NCBI GenBank assembly: GCA_018713485.1
Contig: DVOQ01000055.1
Location: forward strand, 1-45,737
Direction: 5' to 3'
DNA: 45,737 nt
Source: Candidatus Avisuccinivibrio pullicola
GTDB taxonomy: Bacteria > Pseudomonadota > Gammaproteobacteria > Enterobacterales > Succinivibrionaceae
The position numbers were made by a program, and so were the translations under genes. Positions 1-8,552 of the stretch are shown here, piece after piece; the stretch's first letter is position 1; each line of letters starts with the position of its first letter. Below the pieces are notes generated by a model. That model ran no database searches and was not told the origin of the DNA. It saw nothing but the letters and a program-made list of their open reading frames with translations.

Positions 1-339
1 AATGAGGCCATGGTGGCCGCGCTCATCGGCTTCAACCTGCGCGGAGCGGGATTTAAGCCGCGTCCTCAGGTTCTCTCCGGCACCGGCAGGGCCGATCCTG
101 TCCTTGATCTGCCGCCTGATAATCTTACTCTTGTTTTCGAGTTTAAGTTTGAGCAGAGCGCGGATGAGAAGCGCCTTGACGCGAGATTAGAGGAAGCCCG
201 TGAGCAGATCCGCGACCGTAACTACGGCCTTAACGCCAACAGTGAATCACGAGTGGCGCGCTTTGCCATGGTGTTTTGTGCAGACCGGGAAAAGCGCTGT
301 TTAGAGAGGGGGGCGCTCGTTGATGTGCAGGATCGATAG
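1..339 (+). CDS. C-terminal part of an AAA-ATPase/PD-(D/E)XK nuclease-domain protein (5' truncated)
   Basis: The reading frame is open from the first base of the window, so this is the 3' end of a longer gene whose start lies outside; the internal ATG at position 10 need not be the start. The visible ~112 residues contain GRADPVLDL, then LVFEFKF, then a stretch that predicts as helix, then RFAMVFCADREKRC. This order (D, then E-x-K on a strand, helix, strand with a basic residue) is typical of the PD-(D/E)XK domain (DUF1703 type) at the C-terminus of a large family of AAA-ATPase-like proteins of unknown role. The D and EFK look like an intact nuclease-type site. The family call is from memory of the motif pattern; the activity is inferred. 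Confidence 0.7.
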   Translation, partial: NEAMVAALIGFNLRGAGFKPRPQVLSGTGRADPVLDLPPDNLTLVFEFKFEQSADEKRLDARLEEAREQIRDRNYGLNANSESRVARFAMVFCADREKRCLERGALVDVQDR

Positions 340-416
340 CGCTCTGATTTGCAGCAGCTCAGATCCTGAACATCAAATATTCCCACGGAGCGCATATCTA
401 AGCCATTTACCTGGCT

Positions 417-1682
417 TTAACTTAAAACCGGCGGTTTGCGGTCGGCGAGCATGTCATCGGGCAGGGTGAGAATGTAATCGTTGATGAGGGCGACGCGCCT
501 TTCGTGAATAGCCTTGGCGATGTCAGGACCCTTCAGGCCTTCTTTCACGAAGGGAGCGGCGGTGACCTGTTTCGTGAGATTGAACATCTCCAGGGCAATG
601 TCAAAGCGCGGGAAGGGGGCCTTTTCAAAACCCTTGCGTCCGAGAAAGTCAGCCTTGCAGCAGTAGAGATAGGGGAGAATGCGGTTAGGGCGGCGGTAGG
701 CGTCGAGAGCCTCGAAAAGGCGCACGATCCCCTCGGCACCGCCTGCTGCGAGATCGTGGAACTGATTGTGATAGAGGACGACGACGTAGGCGAGCTCGGC
801 GTACTCGTGGGGGACGTGCAGGCGCGAGCAGGCCTCTTTTAAGGGCTGAATGCCAAGTTCATTGTGATGACGGTGATGCGGCCACTGTTCTTTGGGGGTA
901 CGTGCCTTACCCACGTCATGCATGAGCATGGCAAAGCGGGTCACGGGATCGGAGGTTAAGGCGGCAACGGCTTTGACCGTCATGAGGGTGTGAATGCCGC
1001 TGTCAATTTCAGGATGCCATTTGGCAGGCCCCGGCACGCCAAAGAGCTGATCGACCTCAGGCAGGATGTATTTAAGCGCTCCTACCTGATGGAGCACCAT
1101 GAAAAACTCCTCGGGAGCGTCGGTCTTTAAGGCCTTCTCCATCTCGATGAAGACCCGCTCGGGCGTGAGAGTGGAGAGTTCTCCTGAGGCAGACATCTCG
1201 TGCATGAGCGCGAGCGTCTCGGGGGCGATGTTAAAACCTAACTTAAAGAACCGTGCATAAAAACGGGCGACGCGCAGGACGCGCAGCGGATCCTCGGAAA
1301 AGGCCGGAGAGACGTGGCGCAGGATTTTGGCATTGAGATCGGAGATCCCGTTAAAAGGATCGATAAGCTCGCCGTCGCTGTCGCGGGCGATGGCGTTGAT
1401 GGTGAGATCGCGGCGCTTTAAATCTTCCTCAAGAGTGACACCGGGGTGAAAGTCGCAGATAAATCCGGTATAGCCGTGCCCCTGCTTACGTTCGGTACGG
1501 GCTAAGGCGTATTCCTCGTGTGTGACAGGGTGCAGAAAGACCGGAAAATCACGGCCCACCTGCCGGTAATGGAGCTTCAGGAGATCATCCACGGTGGCAC
1601 CGACCACGACATAATCGCGATCGGAACCCTTGATATCTAATAGTTCATCCCGGACAGCTCCGCCCACGAGATAGACCTGCAT
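417..1682 (-). CDS. cca: CCA-adding tRNA nucleotidyltransferase with HD domain
   Basis: Adds or repairs the 3' CCA of tRNAs. The 421 residues are close to the ~412 of the E. coli enzyme. The start MQVYLVGGAVRDELL carries the GGAVRD signature, and SDRDYVVVG (about residues 20-28) gives the two metal-binding aspartates D21 and D23. The RRDLTINAIA motif follows. An HD phosphohydrolase domain is seen near residues 230-275 (HTLMTVKAV, then MLMHDVGKA and HHRHHNELG), as in gammaproteobacterial Cca, where it gives phosphatase/phosphodiesterase activity. It lies downstream of ygiM on the same strand, the same arrangement as in E. coli. A TACAAT hexamer sits 35 bases upstream of the ATG and may be its own -10 box. 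Confidence 0.95.
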   Translation of the reverse strand: MQVYLVGGAVRDELLDIKGSDRDYVVVGATVDDLLKLHYRQVGRDFPVFLHPVTHEEYALARTERKQGHGYTGFICDFHPGVTLEEDLKRRDLTINAIARDSDGELIDPFNGISDLNAKILRHVSPAFSEDPLRVLRVARFYARFFKLGFNIAPETLALMHEMSASGELSTLTPERVFIEMEKALKTDAPEEFFMVLHQVGALKYILPEVDQLFGVPGPAKWHPEIDSGIHTLMTVKAVAALTSDPVTRFAMLMHDVGKARTPKEQWPHHRHHNELGIQPLKEACSRLHVPHEYAELAYVVVLYHNQFHDLAAGGAEGIVRLFEALDAYRRPNRILPYLYCCKADFLGRKGFEKAPFPRFDIALEMFNLTKQVTAAPFVKEGLKGPDIAKAIHERRVALINDYILTLPDDMLADRKPPVLS

Positions 1683-1716
1683 TGCGCTTCACCTTAAACT
1701 GTTTCTCTTAAGGGGC

Positions 1717-1722
1717 ATTGTA
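1717..1722 (-). promoter_or_regulatory. Putative -10 box (TACAAT) of cca
   Basis: TACAAT on the minus strand lies 35-40 bases before the cca start. I see no good -35 box 16-18 bases upstream. Support comes mainly from the same hexamer recurring ahead of seven other genes in this window. Confidence 0.4.
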
Positions 1723-1787
1723 CCCTAAGATGGCATAGGGCGGGGGAAGGTAAGGGACCTGCAAGAGCATGCAGGAACAGAGTGTGA

Positions 1788-1806
1788 CCCCGGGCGCAGC
1801 CCGGGG
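1788..1806 (-). terminator. GC-rich hairpin between ygiM and cca
   Basis: A perfect 8-bp stem (CCCCGGGC/GCCCGGGG) with a 3-base loop lies just past the ygiM stop. No T-run follows on the minus strand, so it may act as an attenuator, a pause site or an mRNA-end stabiliser rather than a full intrinsic terminator. Confidence 0.35.
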
Positions 1807-1814
1807 AGAGGACT

Positions 1815-2648
1815 TTAGAAACGTTCGCGGCGGCTCTTGCGGCGCGGACGGGGAATATAGAGGAAGATGATGCCGACGACGGCACCGGCGAGGGCAATGA
1901 GCGCGCCCTGCATCCACCAGCGCATCTGCATGTCCAGTTCCTTGGTCTCGAGCTTGTCGGCGTAATCGCGGCGCATCTCGTCTAAACGGGCGATGGTCTC
2001 GTCCTTTTGTGCGATAGCCTCACTCATGCCCCGGTTTTCCGTTTCAAGGCGCTCGAGGCGGGTTTTAGCGGCGTTAAGCTCACGGGCTAAATCGCTGTCG
2101 TAATTTTCAAGGCGCTCCTGTAAGGAGGCAATTTCACGGCGTAACTCCTCCTCAAGCGGGTAGCCGCATTTTTCAGACTGCACGGTGGAGAGATCCATCC
2201 ACACTACCTTGCCTTCTTCGTCCTCAAGGCGGACATACTCGCCGTTCTGGGAGTAAGAGAGGAATTTGAGCTCATCGCCGATGCGGCGCGAGCCTGTGAT
2301 GCGGTACTGGGTACCGGGGCCCGAGCGGGTCCAGATGCGGTTCTCATCGGAGACGTACACGGGACCGCCCTCATAAAAGCCGTGCTCATCCGGAACCGGA
2401 GATACGGGAGTGCTGACCGCGGGTGCTGCGGATGTTTCAGTGGCGGGAGCGGGCGCTGCAGAGACCGGAGCGCTTTCCAGGGCGGGAGTGGCCGCGCCCT
2501 GCACGGGAGTCACCTCCGTACGCTGCGTGACCGTGGGATCGGCGGCAAAAGCCGGAGCGCTGTCGTCAGGAGCGGCAAGGACGGCATTTAAAGTTAAGGA
2601 GCACACCAGGGTGCCAAGGCAGAGAGCCTTTAAGGGATTAATCATCAT
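1815..2648 (-). CDS. ygiM: YgiM-type SH3-domain membrane protein (TIGR04211 family)
   Basis: A 277-residue envelope protein of poorly known function. A signal peptide (about residues 1-25, MINPLKALCLGTLVCSLTLN) is followed by an Ala/Pro/Thr-rich linker to about residue 90. A bacterial SH3 domain spans about 93-160 (PVYVSDENRIWTRSGPG to VVWMDLS). A charged coiled coil follows (about 165-240, EEELRREIASLQERLENYD onward), then one transmembrane helix near 245-265 and a basic tail RPRRKSRRERF. This is the domain order of E. coli YgiM, and the gene keeps the E. coli position between ygiF and cca. The linker is longer than in E. coli (about 206 aa there). Two adjacent ATGs (2648 and 2645) could serve as start; no strong Shine-Dalgarno separates them. 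Confidence 0.85.
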   Translation of the reverse strand: MMINPLKALCLGTLVCSLTLNAVLAAPDDSAPAFAADPTVTQRTEVTPVQGAATPALESAPVSAAPAPATETSAAPAVSTPVSPVPDEHGFYEGGPVYVSDENRIWTRSGPGTQYRITGSRRIGDELKFLSYSQNGEYVRLEDEEGKVVWMDLSTVQSEKCGYPLEEELRREIASLQERLENYDSDLARELNAAKTRLERLETENRGMSEAIAQKDETIARLDEMRRDYADKLETKELDMQMRWWMQGALIALAGAVVGIIFLYIPRPRRKSRRERF

Positions 2649-2691
2649 AACTCAGGCCCCGGAGGGGCAAATTCTGTAAAAACCGGCCGCC

Positions 2692-2697
2692 ATTGTA
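2692..2697 (-). promoter_or_regulatory. Putative -10 box (TACAAT) of ygiM
   Basis: TACAAT on the minus strand lies 44-49 bases upstream of the ygiM start and is part of the recurring set. The -35 region is poor. Confidence 0.4.
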
Positions 2698-2756
2698 TCA
2701 AATTTGTAAGGAAGCGGCCCCAGCTGGGTGTGAGCGGCCTTTCAGGCGGCGGGCGT

Positions 2757-2764
2757 GCTACAAT
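2757..2764 (+). promoter_or_regulatory. Putative extended -10 promoter of ygiF-glnE
   Basis: TGCTACAAT at about 2756-2764 is an extended -10 (TGnTACAAT) lying 48 bases before the chosen ygiF start. The -35 region is GC-rich and unlike the consensus, which fits an extended -10 promoter. It faces away from the ygiM promoter on the other strand. Confidence 0.5.
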
Positions 2765-2811
2765 CAGTGAGGGCTCAGGCCTTTTTTGTCAGGCAGCTAA
2801 GAGAGGTGTTT

Positions 2812-3921
2812 ATGCACAGTGAGGAAATTGAACTCAAGTTCGGTGTGGTGGGTCACATCGAGGATCTGAGCGGCATGCTCGAGGATATTGGCGAGATTTC
2901 TGAGTGCAAAAGCGAGAGACTTTCCAATACCTACTTCGACACGCCTGATACGCAGCTCTTTAAGATGGGGGCGGGCTTAAGGCTGCGCCGCTCCGACAGC
3001 TATACCGAGCAGACCTTAAAGCTGCGCGAGGAGAACCTGGGTGGCCTGCACCGCAGGGCCGAGTTTAATCTTAAGGTGGACGACAGCCTGCAAAAACCCG
3101 ATTTGACCCTCTTTGACAGGGACATTTTCGCGCCGGGGCTCGACGTCACGGGCATTAACGGACGTCTTGAAAAGCTGTGCTGCATCGACTTTACGCGCAC
3201 GTCGCTTATCTTAAAGGCTTATGACTGCACTTTCGAGGTGTGCCTGGACGAGGGTACCATTGCCGCGGGGCAGGATGAGGAAAGCTGCCGCATCAATGAG
3301 CTTGAAGTGGAGTTAAAGGACACGAAGCTTGATACCTCACGCCAGCTTTTTGCCTTCCTCACCTTACTTGAGGACATGCGCGACGCGCACGTGCCCTTAA
3401 CCCTTGAACCTTTCTCCAAGATGCACCGCGCCACGCTGGTGCTGCGCGGGCAGGAGCGCAATTTAATCGAGTTACCTCCCGTGGCCCAAAGCGATCTGCA
3501 CCGCTTTATCCTGACCACGGTCAAGAGCTTTGAGACGCTCCTGGGGATCTTCCTCGTACGTAAAAATCCCGCGCTCCTTGGCTACATCGGCTACACCTTA
3601 AAGCTTTTGCGCAAGTCGCTCGAGCATCTCTACGAGGTGGATGAGTTAGATGATGTCATCAATGACAGCGGAGCGTTTAAGCGCTATCAGAAATTCGTGA
3701 AGAAGACGCGCCGCTCCTTAAAGGGCCTTTCCTCCTTCTTTACCGATTTCGGCGAGGACGTGTCGCTGGCCATGATGTTTAAGGACAAGCCCGATCTCGA
3801 CAAGGCGGTGGAGGAAGTGCGCCGCGTGCTGATGATTTCCGAGGCCTATCTGCTGCCCCTGCGGATCCGCGTGCTGTTAAACCTGTTAGATGAGGTGGTG
3901 CGCACCAATATGCGTACCTAG
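2812..3921 (+). CDS. ygiF: CYTH-domain inorganic triphosphatase (YgiF-like)
   Basis: The 369 residues begin MHSEEIELKFGV. The EIELKF stretch is the ExExK signature of CYTH (tunnel-fold) enzymes, and LRLRRSDSYTEQTLKLR and further basic strands match the phosphate-binding tunnel. The family hydrolyses inorganic triphosphate. The C-terminal half (from about residue 230) is helical with many basic residues, as in the CHAD domain of E. coli YgiF, but is shorter than the 433-residue homologue and its CHAD histidines are not obvious. I chose the start at 2812 over the in-frame upstream ATG at 2755 because GAGAGG lies just before it and the product then begins right at the CYTH domain. It precedes glnE, as in E. 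coli. Confidence 0.85.
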   Translation: MHSEEIELKFGVVGHIEDLSGMLEDIGEISECKSERLSNTYFDTPDTQLFKMGAGLRLRRSDSYTEQTLKLREENLGGLHRRAEFNLKVDDSLQKPDLTLFDRDIFAPGLDVTGINGRLEKLCCIDFTRTSLILKAYDCTFEVCLDEGTIAAGQDEESCRINELEVELKDTKLDTSRQLFAFLTLLEDMRDAHVPLTLEPFSKMHRATLVLRGQERNLIELPPVAQSDLHRFILTTVKSFETLLGIFLVRKNPALLGYIGYTLKLLRKSLEHLYEVDELDDVINDSGAFKRYQKFVKKTRRSLKGLSSFFTDFGEDVSLAMMFKDKPDLDKAVEEVRRVLMISEAYLLPLRIRVLLNLLDEVVRTNMRT

Positions 3922-3974
3922 TAAGTTTTATCCCCCCTGCCTTAAAAGGCAGGGATTTCCTTGCCGTAATACCG

Positions 3975-6878
3975 ATGAATATTCCCGAGATCCGTCCTCA
4001 TCCCGATGCCCTACCGGAGCTTCCCGCGGAGCTTTACGAGGACGCCGAAAATCACTATACCCGCCTTCAGAACCGCGTGGCTCCGGAGGTGCTCTCCGTC
4101 TTTGAGGCCCGTCCCGAGTTTAAGTACGTGCTCGGCATGTCCGATTTCATCGCCAGAACCCTGCTGCAATACTCAAAGCAGTGCGCAGAGCTCATTGAGT
4201 CAGGTTTTCTTGACAGTGAGACGCTCTCCCTTGATCCCGGGGATGCGGTCGAGGCGGTCATTGTGCCGGGGCTTAATGACAGCGAGTTAAAGCGCCGTCT
4301 CAGGATCTTAAGGCGCACGCGCACGGCCATGATTGCGTGGCGTGATCTGACGGGAAGATCCGATATCGAGGAGACCTTCGCGGCGCTGTCCAATTTAGCC
4401 GAACGCATTCTGCTGCGTACCCTCTACGTGGTGCGCGAGGGACTTAAGGCGAGTTTCGGTGAGGCCTATGATCGCGAAGGGAAGGTGATGCCGCTGCTCA
4501 TCTTCGGAATGGGCAAGTTAGGCGGAGGAGAGCTTAACTTCTCCTCGGATATCGATATCATCTGCACCTATCCTTATGACGGGGAAACGCAGGGGGCGGG
4601 GCGCTCGCTTACCCATCAGGAGTTCTTCACCAGGATCGTACAGCGTCTAAGTAACCTCCTCTCCGATACCACGGCCGATTCCTTCTGTTACCGCATGGAT
4701 CTGCGCCTGCGGCCCTTCGGGGACGCAGGTCCTCTCGTGAGCAGCTTTGACGCCATGCAGGTTTACTACGAGACGCAGGGGCGCACCTGGGAGCGCTACG
4801 CGCTCGTGAAGGCCAAGCTTCTCGGGACTAAGGAGGATTTTGGACATTACGGGCCGGAGCTTATCGAGATGCTCCGTCCCTTCGTCTACCGCCGCTACCT
4901 TGACTTCGGGGCCATCGAGTCGCTGCGTAAGCTAAAGCACATGATTGAGGCCGAGGTACGCCGCAGGCAGCTTAAGGACAACTTTAAGTTAGGCTCCGGC
5001 GGGATCCGCGAGCTCGAGTTCATCGTGCAGGTCTTTGAGTTAATGCGCGGCGGACGTATTCCCGAGCTGCAGGAGAGAAGTTTCCGGCGTACCTTAAAGC
5101 ACCTGGAGCATTTTTCCCTCCTCGCCCCCGAAGTGTGCGCGATGCTCGACTGTTTCTACGTCTATCTGCGCCGCCTTGAGAACGTGCTGCAGGAGCAGTC
5201 CGATCAGCAGACGCAGACCCTTCCCACCCGCGATAAGGATCGCCTCAGGCTGACCCTGGCCATGAACCGCTCTTCCTGGGAGGAGCTTTACGCGGAAATC
5301 GGGGAGATCATGGAGAAAGTCCACGGCGAATTCTGCAAGGTAATGCGTGATGACGAGAGCTCCACAGGGGAAAACCACGAGGGCGTGGAGCTGTGGGAGT
5401 CCACGCTGCAACCTGAGGAGATGGTGGTGTTCTTAAAGCCGCTTTTAAACGGTGATGAGAAGGCCGCCCTCGAGATGGCGCAGAGCATCGTCGATCTGCG
5501 TAAAAACACGGCGCGCATCCCCATGGGACCCGTGGGCCGTGAGACTCTCGTGCGGCTTATGCCCAAGCTCGTGAAATTAGTCTGCGCCTGCGCGCCCGCG
5601 CATGCCGCCTCCCTCTTTAACAAGGTGGCGACCCTCATTGAAAAGGTGGCGCTGCGCACTACGTATCTGCAGCTTTTAGCCGAGAATACGCAGGCCGCGA
5701 CGCGTCTCGTGTCCCTCTTAAACGAAAACGCCTTCGCGGGGGCGCTCATTTCCGCCCATCCCATCCTCCTCGATGAGCTTATCGCGCCGCATTACTTTAA
5801 AAAGCCGCCCCGCCCGGACGAGTTTTTAGGCTGGCTTAACGAGAAATTACTGCGCGTGGACGTCGATGATCTCGAGACACAGATGGAGGAATTAAGGCTC
5901 TTTAAAAAGGTCATGGTGCTGCGCATTGCCATGTCCGACCGGGCCGAATCCCTGCCTTTAATGAAGATCTCCGACAGCCTGACGTGGCTTGCCGAGGCTC
6001 TCATCCGCGAGATGTGTTTCCTTGCCTGGCATCAGACGGTCAAGCGCTTTGGCGCGCCCGCGGGGTGCACCGTCAATGACCCCGGTTTTGCCGTCATCGG
6101 CTATGGTAAGTTAGGCGGTCTGGAGCTGGGATACAAGTCGGATCTCGACATGGTCGTGATCCGCGACAGCAATGACGCCATGACCGAGGGCGAGCAGAGC
6201 GTGCCGGCTTCCCTTTTCTATCAGAAACTGGTGCAGCGTCTTCTCCATCTTTCCGTGACGCGCATGTCAGGGGGCGTGCTTTACGATCTCGACATGCGCC
6301 TGCGCCCAGACGGCGACTCGGGCATGCTCGTGGCCGATACCGACGGTTTTGAGGACTATCAGAAAAACCGCGCCTGGACGTGGGAACATCAGGCTTTAGT
6401 GCGCGCCCGTCCCATCGCCGGCTCGCGCCGCGTCATCAACCGCTTCAATCAGATCCGTGACGAGGTGCTGCGCACCCCGCGCGACGAGGCCGCCTTAAAG
6501 GCCGATGTCATCGAAATGCGCCGCAAGATGCGGGAACACCTGGACCGCAGTAACGAGAAGCTCTTTGACTTAAAGCAGGGCCGGGGCGGTATGGTGGACA
6601 TCGAGTTCATCGCGCAGTACCTCCTGCTGCTGTACGCTCCCAAATACCCCGAGATGGTGCTGTGGTCCGATAATGTGCGCATTCTCGACGAGTGTTCGCG
6701 CCTTGGCATTCTCTCTAAAGGCGACAGCGAGGTGCTCAAGAACGCCTATCTCGCCATCCGCGGCTACTATCACCGCGTGTCGCTGGCCGATCTGCCGCGC
6801 ATCGTGGCCTTTGAGGACCGTCCTGACGAATGCGCCGTGGTGGAGAAAATCTGGCAGCGCCTTTTCGGTCAGATCTGA
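3975..6878 (+). CDS. glnE: Bifunctional glutamine synthetase adenylyltransferase/adenylyl-removing enzyme
   Basis: Controls nitrogen assimilation by adding AMP to, and removing it from, glutamine synthetase, under PII control. The 967 residues match the family (946 in E. coli). There are two nucleotidyltransferase domains. The N-terminal adenylyl-removing one is marked by GMGKLGGGELNFSSDIDII at residues 178-196, with the paired SDID aspartates. The C-terminal adenylyl transferase one is marked near residue 709 by GYGKLGGLELGYKSDLDMV. GGIREIEF-type motifs follow each domain (SGGIRELEFIVQ, RGGMVDIEFIAQ). Both active-site aspartate pairs look intact. It lies 53 bases after ygiF and is probably co-transcribed with it. 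E. coli hldE, which follows glnE there, is absent here. Confidence 0.96.
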   Translation: MNIPEIRPHPDALPELPAELYEDAENHYTRLQNRVAPEVLSVFEARPEFKYVLGMSDFIARTLLQYSKQCAELIESGFLDSETLSLDPGDAVEAVIVPGLNDSELKRRLRILRRTRTAMIAWRDLTGRSDIEETFAALSNLAERILLRTLYVVREGLKASFGEAYDREGKVMPLLIFGMGKLGGGELNFSSDIDIICTYPYDGETQGAGRSLTHQEFFTRIVQRLSNLLSDTTADSFCYRMDLRLRPFGDAGPLVSSFDAMQVYYETQGRTWERYALVKAKLLGTKEDFGHYGPELIEMLRPFVYRRYLDFGAIESLRKLKHMIEAEVRRRQLKDNFKLGSGGIRELEFIVQVFELMRGGRIPELQERSFRRTLKHLEHFSLLAPEVCAMLDCFYVYLRRLENVLQEQSDQQTQTLPTRDKDRLRLTLAMNRSSWEELYAEIGEIMEKVHGEFCKVMRDDESSTGENHEGVELWESTLQPEEMVVFLKPLLNGDEKAALEMAQSIVDLRKNTARIPMGPVGRETLVRLMPKLVKLVCACAPAHAASLFNKVATLIEKVALRTTYLQLLAENTQAATRLVSLLNENAFAGALISAHPILLDELIAPHYFKKPPRPDEFLGWLNEKLLRVDVDDLETQMEELRLFKKVMVLRIAMSDRAESLPLMKISDSLTWLAEALIREMCFLAWHQTVKRFGAPAGCTVNDPGFAVIGYGKLGGLELGYKSDLDMVVIRDSNDAMTEGEQSVPASLFYQKLVQRLLHLSVTRMSGGVLYDLDMRLRPDGDSGMLVADTDGFEDYQKNRAWTWEHQALVRARPIAGSRRVINRFNQIRDEVLRTPRDEAALKADVIEMRRKMREHLDRSNEKLFDLKQGRGGMVDIEFIAQYLLLLYAPKYPEMVLWSDNVRILDECSRLGILSKGDSEVLKNAYLAIRGYYHRVSLADLPRIVAFEDRPDECAVVEKIWQRLFGQI

Positions 6879-6909
6879 GCGGGCGCGGCCTTACGCCAAA
6901 GCCTGGCGG

Positions 6910-7317
6910 CTAATCGCGCCAGTCGTACTGATAGAGATGGTTTTCAGGCGTAGGTAAGAGCGCCTGAGGGGATACCACCTTCGGGCCCTTACCCTCGGGG
7001 CAGAGGTAGGCCCTTCCTGAGAGCGCCACGCCAAAGTCAGGATAAAAGCCGATGAGGGCGGAGTAGGCGTGGGTCTCGACCAAATGCGTGCCGCCTAAGC
7101 GTGCCGTGTCGAGCTTTAGCTCAAAGCGGGCGTTCTGTATGGTGCCGCGCGCTCCCGTGTCCACGTTGCCAAGAAAGGTACAGCCTTCAACCTCGGTTTC
7201 GGTGGCGGTGATCACCTGAGAAGCGGCGTACTCGTCCGCGGCCGTGACACAGCCCTGAAGTGAGAGCATGGCCACAGCACTAAGGGCCATGAGGGTGACG
7301 GGGATTCCTGACTGCAT
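6910..7317 (-). CDS. Small lipoprotein, DUF4156-like
   Basis: A 135-residue protein with a lipoprotein signal peptide: MQSGIPVTLMALSAVAMLSL and then the lipobox LQGC, which puts the lipidated cysteine near residue 23. The mature part carries VEGCTFLGNVDTGARG, a stretch ending THLVETHAYS, and GRAYLC. The C-x-FLG pattern with a later AY-x-C resembles the DUF4156 envelope lipoprotein family of unknown role. AGGAG lies 7 bases before the ATG, which supports the start. It lies 8 bases past the end of the acyltransferase gene upstream of it on the same strand, so the two are likely one transcript. Confidence 0.75.
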   Translation of the reverse strand: MQSGIPVTLMALSAVAMLSLQGCVTAADEYAASQVITATETEVEGCTFLGNVDTGARGTIQNARFELKLDTARLGGTHLVETHAYSALIGFYPDFGVALSGRAYLCPEGKGPKVVSPQALLPTPENHLYQYDWRD

Positions 7318-7325
7318 AACGTCTC

Positions 7326-8372
7326 CTAACTTATCTCGGGGTAACGCGAGGGCTCCCCCTCGGGGCGGGTCTTAAAGCGCCGGTGCATCCACAGATACTG
7401 TGCCGGTGCCATCCTGATCATCTTCTCGAGGGTCTGATTGACGCGTTTAATGTCTTCTTCCACATTCTCGGTGGGGAAATTCTCTAAAGGCGCGCTCACG
7501 TAAAGACGGTAGCCGCCCTTTTCGCGGATGGTCCAGGAGGGCTGTACGTTAACGCCCTTAACGCGGGCCAGATCATGCGTGGCGGTGATGGAGGCGGCCT
7601 TCTCCACGCCAAAGAAGGGCACAAAGACCGCGGCCTTCTTGCCGTAATCCTGATCGGGGGCGTACCAGATGGGATAGCCCTGCATGAGGGCTTTGACTAT
7701 GGAGCGCGGATCATCTCTGTCCACTAAGGCCACGTTGCTCTTTAAGCGTCCTTTGACCTGAAAATACTCAAAGACGGGATGATCGGAGGGGCGGTACACG
7801 CCTACGCCGCCTTTAATAAGCAGGGCGTACATGCGCGCCATGAGCTCGAGACTGACGAAATGACAGGTTAAAACGAGGGTGCGCTCGTTCCTTTCCGCCA
7901 TCTCCCGCGCCCTTTTTAATTCCTCATCGTCAATAAAGGCGTGCTTGAGGACACGCCTGTCGGACCAGAACCACGCCATGCCCGTCTCCAGCATGCCCAT
8001 GCCGGCGTTCTCATAGATTTCCTTTTCAAGCCGGGCCTTTTCATCCCCTGACAGCTCCGGAAAGGCGAGGTCAAGATTGCGCTTTACCACGTACCTGCGC
8101 GAGGGCATGACTCTGGCGATGAGTAAGCCCAGTTTCCGCCCCAGGGACAAAGTCACGGGATAGGGCAGCAGGGTGACGATAAGCCACAAAAGCCCCATGA
8201 CAAGCCATACGCCGATAAAGCCGGGGTAGAGCAGGGAGAGGGAGAACACCGCCCGGTCCTTTACGCCTTTGCCCCAGCCCCTGGTGCGATCGGTAATCCG
8301 GTGCTGTTTGCGCCTTTTAGCGTAGGAGGTATGTAATTTAAGCTTGCCCTGAGGTTTCTTATTGTCTTCCAT
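7326..8372 (-). CDS. Lipid A biosynthesis acyltransferase (LpxL/HtrB family)
   Basis: Adds a secondary acyl chain to Kdo2-lipid IVA at the inner membrane. The 348 residues have a membrane segment at about 49-71, the catalytic H-x4-E motif as HFVSLE (H171, E176), the YRPSDHPVF motif, and the APDQDYG/VPFFG segment typical of the family (APDQD-x-G ... FFG). The basic N-terminus (YAKRRKQHR) is somewhat long. I chose the start at 8372 because AGGAAAGGGA lies directly upstream; an upstream in-frame ATG at 8420 lacks this. LpxL, LpxM and LpxP cannot be told apart by eye, so no symbol is given. Confidence 0.88.
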   Translation of the reverse strand: MEDNKKPQGKLKLHTSYAKRRKQHRITDRTRGWGKGVKDRAVFSLSLLYPGFIGVWLVMGLLWLIVTLLPYPVTLSLGRKLGLLIARVMPSRRYVVKRNLDLAFPELSGDEKARLEKEIYENAGMGMLETGMAWFWSDRRVLKHAFIDDEELKRAREMAERNERTLVLTCHFVSLELMARMYALLIKGGVGVYRPSDHPVFEYFQVKGRLKSNVALVDRDDPRSIVKALMQGYPIWYAPDQDYGKKAAVFVPFFGVEKAASITATHDLARVKGVNVQPSWTIREKGGYRLYVSAPLENFPTENVEEDIKRVNQTLEKMIRMAPAQYLWMHRRFKTRPEGEPSRYPEIS

Positions 8373-8399
8373 AGTTTCCCTTTCCTGCTGTATTCCCCC

Positions 8400-8405
8400 A
8401 TTGTA
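8400..8405 (-). promoter_or_regulatory. Putative promoter of the acyltransferase-lipoprotein pair
   Basis: TACAAT on the minus strand lies 28-33 bases before the start, with TTGAAG 16 bases upstream as a 4/6 match to the -35 consensus. This is the best-supported member of the recurring TACAAT set. Confidence 0.5.
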
Positions 8406-8552
8406 AGGCCCGTCCTGCAAACTTCAAAGCGCAAAGCGCAGATCCTGACGGCAAAAGGGGAGAAAAAGAGCACGGTGGGGAAAACCTGACTTGCTGAAAG
8501 CGTCTGCGGCAGGGGCAGATCCCGTGCCGCACGGGCACGGGGGAGAGCGGAA

